From assembly GCA_037693485.1 (NCBI GenBank), contig CM075351.1, positions 73,868,001 to 73,932,000 of the forward strand: DNA of 64,000 nucleotides, read 5' to 3'. The translations under genes and the position numbers were made by a program. A model generated the notes under the pieces. That model ran no database searches. It saw only the letters and a program-made list of their open reading frames with translations, and was not told the origin of the DNA. Source of the DNA: Kitagawia praeruptora. Taxonomy: Eukaryota > Streptophyta > Magnoliopsida > Apiales > Apiaceae. Below, in pieces: positions 56,212-64,000 of this stretch (position 1 is its first letter; every line of letters starts with the position of its first letter).

Positions 56212-59200
56212 ATGCGAACGCGCTTACAAGCTCGTTTAGAAGCACTGGCAGAAGACGATTATATTGAGAATTTAGAAAATAAGAACGAAGAAACTGAAAC
56301 TACAGTCGAGATGGGTGATGCTAAGGCTTTGAAGGAGTATTCACAGCCAAAGATCAATGATATCCAGTCGAGTATCATTAGGCCAGCCATCACAGCTAAT
56401 AACTTCGAGATCAAGCCGAGCACTATTCAGATGATGCAGAATTCGGTTCAGTTTGGGGGTGCTTCTATGGAGGATCCTAACCTGCATATTCGGGACTTTA
56501 TCGAGATCTGTGATACTTTTAAGTTCAATGGAGTTTCGGATGATGCTATCAAGTTGAGGCTTTTCTCATTCTCTCTGAGGGATAAGGCTAAGGGCTGGTT
56601 ACACTCTTTGCCACCAAGCTCCATTACCACATGGGAGGATCTTGCTCAGAAATTTCTTACTAAATTCTTCCCCATGTCGAAGACTGCAGCATTGAGGAAT
56701 CAGCTAGCCCAATTTCAACAACAATCTGGAGAATCAGCACAGTTCGTGAGTAATTTCCAGAGATCTAATGTACCAGTTCCAGCCACTTATCATCCTAGCA
56801 ACAGGAATCATCCCAACTTCAGCTGCAGCAACAATCAAGGTGCACAACAACCTTATCAGCAAGCGAAACCATTCAATTAAGGTTATCAACACCCTTATGT
56901 TCAAAGGACATCATATCAACCTCCAGGATTTCAGCAGCAACAGCCCCAGGCTCAGGCGGGGCAATCTTCTAATGAAAAATCAGAGATGGATGATTTGAGG
57001 ATGATGGTGAAGAATCTGCAAGCTTCTCAAAAGATCTTGGAGAGCCAGTTGGGACAAATTTCAAGTGCTTTATTTAGTAGGCCACAAGGAACTCTTTCTA
57101 GTGATACAGAGACTAATCCAGGTAGGAGAGACAACAAAGAACAGGTGAAAGCTGTGACGTTGAGATCAGGAAAGGTTACATCGGATCCAAAATCAGCCGC
57201 TAAGGAAGATGAAGAAGTGCAGAATCAGCAAGTTGAAAAATCTGCAATGCCCGAAATTGAGAAATCTGATTTAGTAGCTGATGAGGTAGATAGTGAAGTA
57301 GAGAAGAGCAAGGAACCTGTTAAAGCTTCTATGGAGCAGTCTACTCAGATCTATCCTCCTCCTCCATATCCTAGAAGGCTTCAGAAGCAGAATTTGGATA
57401 AGAAGTTTGCTAAGTTCTTAGAGGTGTTCAAGAAATTGCAGATTAACATTCCTTTTGCGGAAGCTCTTGAACAGATGCCGAGCTATGCCAAGTTCATGAA
57501 GGGTATTCTTTCTCGTAAATTGAAGCTCGATGAATTAGAGACTGTTGCTCTAACGGAAGAATGTAGTGCCGTTTTGCAACAAAAGTTGCCACCTAAGCTT
57601 AAAGATCCGGGAAGTTTCACCATCCCGTGTACTATTGGCAATCTTTCTTTCAGCAAGTGTTTGTGTGATTTGGGAGCTAGCATCAATCTCATGCCCTTGT
57701 CAGTCTACATGCAGCTTGGTCTACCGGAACCAAAGCCAACTAACATCTCTTTGCAGTTGGATGATCGATCTATCACATATCCTAGAGGCATAGTGGAGGA
57801 CGTTTTGGTAAAAGTTGATAAACTCATCTTCCCTGCTGATTTTGTTATCTTGGATTTCGAGGAAGATAAGAAGATTCCCATAATCTTAGGAAGACTGTTC
57901 TTGGCTATGGGTCGTACTTTAATTGATGTGCAGAAAGGGGAACTCACTATGAGGGTGCAAGACCAGAATGTCACTTTTAATGTGTTCAATGCAATGAAAT
58001 TTCCTACGGATGAAGAAGAATGCTTGAAGGTGGATTTGGTCGATTCTGCAGTTACTATGGAGATTGAGCAGTTGCTAAAGTCTGATTCCTTGGAAAAAGT
58101 TCTAGTTGGTGAGTCTGATTTTGTAGAGGATGATATAGCCGAGCAGTTACAACAGTTGAATTCAGCTCCGTGGAGAAGGAGGGTTGACATACCTTTTGAA
58201 TCTCTTGGGTTAGCAGAGTTGAAAAATTCTGAGGGGCGTCTTAAACCATCTATTGAGGAAGCTCCTACACTTGAACTCAAAATTTTGAGGGAGTTCAAGT
58301 CAGCAATTGGTTGGACCATAGCAGATATCAAGGGAATCAGTCCTTCTTATTGCATGCACAAAATTCTGCTAGAGGAAGGAGCTAAGCCTACTGTTGAACA
58401 ACAAAGAAGACTCAATCCGATTATGAAAGAGGTGGTGAAGAAGGAAATTCTAAAGTGGTTAGATACGGGTATAATCTATCCTATCTCAGATAGTTATTGG
58501 GTGAGTCCGGTTCAATGTGTGCCAAAGAAGGGACTATAGAAAGCTCAACAAAGCCACGAGAAAGCTCATCCCTACTCGAACAGTCACGGGTTGGAGAGTT
58601 TACATGGACTATAGAAAGCTCAACAAAGCCACGAGAAAAGACCACTTTCCTCTTCCATTTATTGATCAGATGCTAGACAGATTGGCAGGACACGAGTATT
58701 ATTGTTTGCTTGATGGTTATTCTGGTTATAATCAAATTTGCATTGTCCTTTTGGCACTTTCGCTTTTCGACGAGTCTCTTTCGGACTTTGTGGTGCTCCT
58801 GCTACTTTTCAAAGGTGCATGATGGCTATTTTCTCAGACATGATTGGCTCGAATGTGGAGGTTTTTATGGATGACTTCTCAGTTTTTGGTACTTCATATG
58901 ACGAGTGCTTAAATAATCTTGGCTTGGTATTGAAACGTTGTGTGGAGACTAACTTGGTGCTTAATTGGGAGAAGTGTCACTTTATGGTACAAGAAGGAAT
59001 TATTCTTGGGCACAAGGTATCTAGTAAAGGGCTTGAAGTGGATAGGGCCAAGGTGGAGACAATCGAAAATCTTCCTCCACCTATCTCTATTAAAGGAATT
59101 CGCAGTTTTCTTGGTCATGCGGGATTCTATCGGCGATTCATTTAAGACTTCTCGAAAATTTCTAAACCTTTGTGCAACCTATTGGAGAAGGATGTTTCTT

Positions 59201-61012
59201 TCAAGTTTGATGATGAGTGTCTTGCGGCTTTTGAGCTCTTGAAGAAGAAGTTGACAACTACACCTATCATTACCGCTCTTAATTGGGAGGAACCGTTCGA
59301 GCTTATGTGTGATGTTAGTGACTATGCTGTGGGAGCTGTGCTTGGTCAAAGGAAGGATAAAATTTTTCATGTGGTTTACCATGCTAGTAAAACCCTTAAT
59401 GATGCCCAGCTTAACTACACTACTACTGAGAAGGAGTTGCTAGCAGTTGTCTATGCTCTTATTTGATTGGTACGAAGGTGATTGTGTACACGGATCATGC
59501 TGCTATTCGATATCTCATGTCGAAGAAGGATTCAAAGCCTAGATTAATTCGTTGGGTGCTGTTATTGCAAGAGTTTGATGTGGAAATCAAGGATAGGAAG
59601 GGCACAGAAAATCAGGTGGCTGATCATCTATCACGTTTGGAGGACCACGGTAAGGATTCACATACCAAATCTCTTATTAATGAATCTTTTCCAGATGAGC
59701 AACTTTTTAGGGTGCAAGGTGCAGAGCTATGGTTTGCAGATTATGTGAACTATCTTGTTAGTAATGTGATTCCCCCGGAATTTTCGTATGCTCAAAAGAA
59801 GAAGTTTCTACATGATGTGAAGTGGTACCATTGGGATGAGCCATTCCTGTTCAAGCTTGGTGTGGATTAGATTTTGAGGAGGTGCATTCCTTATAGTGAA
59901 ACGGAGAGTATTTTGCATGATTGTCATTCTACCACATATGGAGGCCATTATGGTGGTGATAAAACAGCTCAGAAAGTACTTCAAGCGGGATTCTATTGGC
60001 CAACTCTGTTTAAAGATGCTCATAGGTATGTGATGAGTTGTGATCAGTGTCAAAGGGTGGGTAATATCTCTAGGAGGAACGAGATGCCTTTGAACACTAT
60101 CCTTGAAGTTGAGATTTTTGATGTGTGGGGAATTGATTTCATGGGTCCGTTTGTTTCGTCTTGCAATAATCAGTACATTCTCTTGGCTGTGGATTACGTG
60201 TCTAAATGGGTCGAGGTGAAAGCCTTACCGACCAATGATGCTAAGGTGGTGCTGAATTTCCTTCACAAGCAGATTTTCACGCGTTTTTGGACTCCACGAG
60301 CTATAATCAGTGATGAGGGGACACACTTCTGTAATCATCAATTTACTGCTATGATGGCAAGGTACAATGTGACGCATCGTGTTGCCACTGCTTATCATCC
60401 CCAAACTAATGGTCAAGCGGAGGTTTCGAATCGTGAAATCAAAAGAATTCTCGAGAAAGTGGTAAATCCATCTCGTAAGGATTGGTCGTTGAAGTTAGAC
60501 GAGGCGGTTTGGGCATACAGAACTGCTTATAAGACACCTCTTGGGATGTCTCCTTATCAGTTGGTTTTTGGTAAGGCTTGTCATTTGCCGGCTGAGCTAG
60601 AGCACAAGGCTTATTGGGCGTTAAAGAAGTTAAATTTGGATATCTCAGCTGTGGGTGAAAAACGTCTACTTCAGTTGAATGAACTTGAGGAGTTTCGTGA
60701 GCAGTCTTACGATAATGCGAAGATGTACAAGGAGAAGGTGAAAAGGTGGCATGATAGGAAGCTAGTACACAAGACATTTGTGCCGGGTCAACAGGTTTTG
60801 CTTTATAACTCTCGCCTTAAACTTTTTCCTGGTAAATTGAAGTCGAAGTGGTTGGGTCCTTTTACAGTTAAGGAAGTAATTCCACATGGAGCGGTGAGAT
60901 ATTTAGGGGGTCTATCAATGATGCTTTCAAAGTTAATGGACATCGACTTAAGCCTTATTATGGAGGAACGGTGAACCGTGAGAAGGTTGCCGCTGTTTTG
61001 TCAAAAACGTGA
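56212..61012 (+). pseudogene. Athila Gag-Pol, multiply broken
   Basis: Starts at ATG 56212. Gag capsid motifs (ANNFEIKPSTIQMMQNSVQFGG near residue 61; LRLFSFSLRDKAKGWL near 120) are followed by an internal deletion that removes the rest of the capsid and the zinc knuckle. An in-frame TAA at 56878 follows. Protease with CDLGASINLMP (57661-57700), linker with RLKPSIE, and RT run to a disrupted segment at 58531-58640. RT has a further frame change near 58735 and MDDFSVF at 58868. Stops lie at 59143 and 59463, with short deletions in RNase H, and one at 59868. Integrase (59874-60890) has HHCC, a DFMGPF core and FGKACHLPAELEHKAYWAL; its catalytic motif reads SDEGTHF. A base loss near 60895 shifts the end. 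No functional polyprotein is possible. Confidence 0.93.
58531..58638 (+). repeat. 33-bp direct repeat inside RT
   Basis: The same 33 bases (beginning GGACTATAGAAAGCTC) stand at 58531-58563 and 58606-58638, 75 bp apart. The second copy is in its proper place in RT; the first replaces expected sequence and creates the stop at 58537-58539. Confidence 0.9.
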
Positions 61013-61634
61013 AGTTTCGGGAGTACGTCGAGCTATTGACGTAAAACAAACGCTTCTTGGGAGGCAACCCATGATGTCATGTATTTTTGTTAGTATTCAG
61101 TATGTAGGAGTTATGTCATTAAAAAAAATAGAAAAATTCTGAGAATTCTGCTGGGCGCGGGCCCGCGGAGACTGCACTTGTATGGGACGCGGGCGCGCGG
61201 AAGGTCTTAAAAGAAAAAAAAATTCGCCTGTTGAGTTTAATCATCCCCAAATCAGTTTTATGCAACTAAATTGAACCCTAGCCTCTAAACCTCTCATACC
61301 ACACTCTCTAATTACATCCTCCTCGTCTCCTCATTACTAATCATATACATACACACCCGCCTATACTTACACCTATACATACATATATACACATCTTTTT
61401 ATCAAATCTCAACCCCTAATTGGACATTCAAAGGCTGCAATTTTCAAGTGTGGGGGAGTGATTTGGAAGGTGCTACCTCTACGAATTCGATTGGGTAATT
61501 TCTTGTTCTTTAATTTTTATTTATCGGATTGTGGTACTTGCAATTTGTGGATTTTTGTGTAAGAATTGTGGGCAGATTTTTGTTCGAATTTGGGCAGTTG
61601 TGGGGTGATTTTTTTTTTTTTGTTCTTGATTGCT
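61013..61634 (+). other. Inter-ORF region of Athila
   Basis: Contains GGGAGGCAACCCATGA at 61059 (also near 3868 on the minus strand of the left relative), a GC-rich GCGCGGGCCCGCGG block (61154-61205) like that of the LTR, and a leader to ORF3 with T runs. No ORF. Confidence 0.65.
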
Positions 61635-62744
61635 ATGGCACCGAAGAGAGCTCGGGTAGTGGGTAGTAGTTCCCGTGGTCGGTCGTTGTCGGGTTCGGAT
61701 TCGAGTTCGGATGATGACATGAATAAGTTTCGGTCCGTTGAGGCTCAGACTGAGTATGGAAAATTGATGACTCGGTCTGTAGCAAAGGATAGGATGTGGT
61801 TGGTGACTGCTGATGATGGTGAGATTTTGGGTATGGTCCAGACTAGGGGTTGGCAGAGTCTGTGTGAGCTTGCATCCGCAGTTTCGTTGAGCATAGTCCG
61901 GGAGTTCTATGCTAATGCCAAGGAGGCTAGGGATGGTTTTTCTATTGTTCGGGGTGTTACTGTTGATTATTCTGCATGTGCTATTCGGTTGATGCTTGGT
62001 TTGCCGGATAGACCTGCTGGGGCGGAGGATTGGACTTTTAAGTCCAGGACTGAGGTGGATTTGGATGAGATTGTGGCACGTCTGTGTGTGCCAGGGACGG
62101 CCTGGAAGCTGAAGCCAGGGTCGACGGAGAAGGCTACTTTCCAAGCTGCTACTATGAATAGGTATGCTAGGGCCTGGAACTCATTCATTTGTGCTAATCT
62201 GTTGCCTACTACGTATACACATGAGGTGACAGTGGATAGAGCTATCTTGTTGTGGGGTATTCTGAATGGGTATTATATAGATGTTGGTTATCTGGTTAAT
62301 CAGAATATTCTCCGGTTTTTGAGGAGTTCGATAGGAGCAATTCCCCATGGCTCTATTATTACGAGGTTGTGCTCGATGGCTGGGGTTACATGGTCTTCTA
62401 AGGAGCAGATTCAGATACCGGCTGGACCCATTGATGTATCAAAGTTGGTGGAATGGCCTGGCGGCATTCCTCATCCTGGGGGTTTGGGTTATGAGATTGC
62501 TGGTGCTCCTCCGGTTCAGCAGGCTCCTGTTGCAGTCTCGAGTGCTTCCCATGATAGGCGGATGATGAGGCATATGGATGCCTTGTATGAGAGTCAGAGC
62601 CGTTTTTCAGCGAGATTGATTCAGGCTTTCAGTACTGCCTTTGGAGCTAGTGGTATCCATGTTGAGTGGCCAGTCTTTGGATCGGACATTGTGTATCCAC
62701 CGCCTGATTCTCCACCCGAGGAGGGTGATGACGCTGCGGCGTAG
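61635..62744 (+). CDS. Athila ORF3 (plant-transposon-domain protein), 369 aa
   Basis: Open frame from ATG 61635; an upstream TTG-started extension is unlikely. N-terminus is basic with a Ser/Asp-rich tract (MAPKRARVVG, then SGSDSSSDDD). The core (about residues 35-225) has RGWQSLCELA, VREFYANA, FSIVRGVTVDYS and IRLMLGLP, the pattern of the putative plant transposon protein domain found in the third ORF of Athila-type elements, the position sometimes called env-like. I see no signal peptide or clear membrane span, so an envelope role is not supported. The C-terminus is Pro/Ala-rich. It is intact although the gag-pol upstream is ruined, so it either decays more slowly or was recently co-mobilised. 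Function unknown. Confidence 0.82.
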   Translation: MAPKRARVVGSSSRGRSLSGSDSSSDDDMNKFRSVEAQTEYGKLMTRSVAKDRMWLVTADDGEILGMVQTRGWQSLCELASAVSLSIVREFYANAKEARDGFSIVRGVTVDYSACAIRLMLGLPDRPAGAEDWTFKSRTEVDLDEIVARLCVPGTAWKLKPGSTEKATFQAATMNRYARAWNSFICANLLPTTYTHEVTVDRAILLWGILNGYYIDVGYLVNQNILRFLRSSIGAIPHGSIITRLCSMAGVTWSSKEQIQIPAGPIDVSKLVEWPGGIPHPGGLGYEIAGAPPVQQAPVAVSSASHDRRMMRHMDALYESQSRFSARLIQAFSTAFGASGIHVEWPVFGSDIVYPPPDSPPEEGDDAAA

Positions 62745-64000
62745 GTATGTTTTTACTTTTCCTCGTATTTACTTCCATTCAATGAGGTCATTGAATATCT
62801 TAAGTTTGGGGGTGGTTTGGGGGAAAAGTATTGTATATGTAGTGTTAGTATTTCATTGTGTTCATGTAGGATATCATGTTTGCATATTAGTCGTAATTCA
62901 TGCATATATGTTCGTTTTATCTACGTGTGTTTCATATAGGACATTCTGTTATTTTTGGTATTTTACCATGTGAGTCATATTAGTTGCATTTGCATGGCAT
63001 GCATTTTTCATGATCCCTTAGGACGAGCTGATTCTGATTGATAGGTAGATGTTTAATTGAGTGTGATGATGATGAGTAGAGGGCTGATTTATAGTTCCTA
63101 GGAATTGACTTGCATGTTACGGGAACAAAACTAATTACACAGTCTCGTTGGGGTGCTTTTGGGCTAGGTTAGGGTTATGCCTGTTGAATGTTTTGAGATT
63201 TAATCACTTGTTTATTCTTAGAATTTTCGTTATTCCCTTTATAGCGTAGGAACATTAAAGTCTAAGTTTGGGGGAAAACAGGAATTTCATGCTAGTTGTT
63301 AATAATGGCTAGGCGTCAAATGGCTAGTAGCCAGCTCATATTTATATGAGTAGTTTAGGGTTGGAAATGAGAAAGGCTCATTCCAGATTGTGAAAAAAAA
63401 TCAGAAAAAGAAAAAAAAAGAGTCAATAAGTTATTTGTTATATGCAAAATTAACCAAAGTGAGCTCTTTAATACTCGAGTAATTAAGTCTGAGGGGACTT
63501 AGTCCTAGTAACCTAAATCCCTTGTGGTTTGGGATTGCTGACCTAACACACGCTACATGGGTATTATTGTATAAGCCTTTTGGGGTCTCATTCATTGCAC
63601 GGTTAAATAAGCATGCGTATTGTAAATAGTGTCGTAGTTTAGTAATAAAGCATGAGTTTCTGTCTACCTTGGATAAGGGTGGAGGTGTTCCTATGTTATG
63701 GAGTGTCTACAGTCTATTCTAGTTATAAACCTGTGATTGTCTTGATGGAAAGCATGTATGATTTTTGACCTAGTTTTGGGAGTATTTCTGATGAGCATCG
63801 CACACACGCACGTTTCTGTTCATGTATTGTTAGTATACGGGGACTTAGTCGAGCTCTGCTTGGATTTGTTGCATTCTTTGAGATATTTGCTTGTTAGTTG
63901 GTTTTGGTGAGTTTGAGGGGATCTTGCATTTTCATATTAGTTGCATTCATGCATTGCATTGCATTGAATTTTGTGGGTACATTCACTATAGGCCCTCACG
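62745..64000 (+). other. Conserved Athila 3' region (truncated by window)
   Basis: No ORF of note. Matches 2455-3725 in reverse orientation over nearly its whole length. AAGTTTGGGGG motifs at about 62800 and 63262 resemble purine tracts; the true one should lie about 150 bp past the end. Confidence 0.78.

Larger units (their letters stand above)
54451..64000 (+). mobile_element. Athila (Ty3/gypsy) element, continuing past the window end
   Basis: 5' LTR, tRNA-Asp-type primer site, decayed gag-pol, open ORF3 and the conserved 3' region are present. The last window bases match position about 2455 of the left relative, which is about 150 bp from its 3' LTR, so the 3' LTR should start about 150 bp beyond 64000. 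It is inserted in chromovirus integrase codons. Confidence 0.92.

Noticed and set aside
57705..58331. 208-codon minus-strand ORF in Athila pol
   Set aside because: Antisense shadow of the protease/linker frame with Ser-rich low-complexity content.
61521..62144. 207-codon minus-strand ORF opposite Athila ORF3
   Set aside because: Shadow frame; the plus-strand ORF3 has the family motifs.
61635..62744. Envelope glycoprotein interpretation of ORF3
   Set aside because: No signal peptide, membrane anchor or cleavage-site pattern is visible; the domain fits the plant-transposon-protein family instead.

Overview
This is plant nuclear DNA, most likely from a eudicot. Host genes have GT-AG introns, the background is AT-rich, and retrotransposons of plant-specific lineages (Athila, Tat/Retand, chromovirus, Ty1-copia) are nested in one another among Helitrons, hAT and Stowaway MITEs, a SINE and a TRIM. 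I cannot name the species from sequence alone.

Layout. 1-14 kb: a non-autonomous Athila-like LTR element (761-6977, minus strand) sits inside one copy of a ~0.8 kb element carrying a CYP81-type P450 fragment; an uninterrupted inverted copy lies at 13064-13860. Between them are a minisatellite, Helitron-type elements, a Tat/Ogre-like gag fragment and a Stowaway hairpin. 14.3-21.1 kb: the only complete host gene, a ten-exon CCR4-type exonuclease-endonuclease-phosphatase gene (381 aa, closest to plant CCR4 homolog 4), with a SINE and a hAT MITE in its introns. 21.4-34.6 kb: three tandem copies of a short RRM gene (BPA1/ACD11-partner-like), with a truncated F-box gene between copies 1 and 2. Copy 3 is a pseudogene broken by a 2.7 kb hAT element, a TRIM, and another repeat with a Helitron inside.

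35-64 kb: the 3' end of a chromovirus pol gene (minus strand) has been hit three times within about 140 bp of its coding sequence. The insertions are a Retand-like Tat element (35514-46467, TSD CCCAC), a Ty1-copia element (46585-54426, TSD CATAG) and an Athila element (54451 to beyond the window end). Removing the first two with one TSD copy each restores one open chromovirus frame. The Retand element looks young and intact: LTRs identical as read, one 1900-aa gag-pol frame with two RNase H domains, and a separate antisense three-exon gene with its own TATA box. The copia element is intact except for one in-frame stop. The Athila gag-pol is dead, but its downstream ORF3 is open.

The left Athila-like element shares LTR ends, primer site, zinc-knuckle region and a ~1.2 kb 3' region with the right Athila, so it looks like a deletion derivative of that family. 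Repeated local copies (inverted pack element, triplicated RRM locus) supply empty sites that confirm several insertions within this one window.
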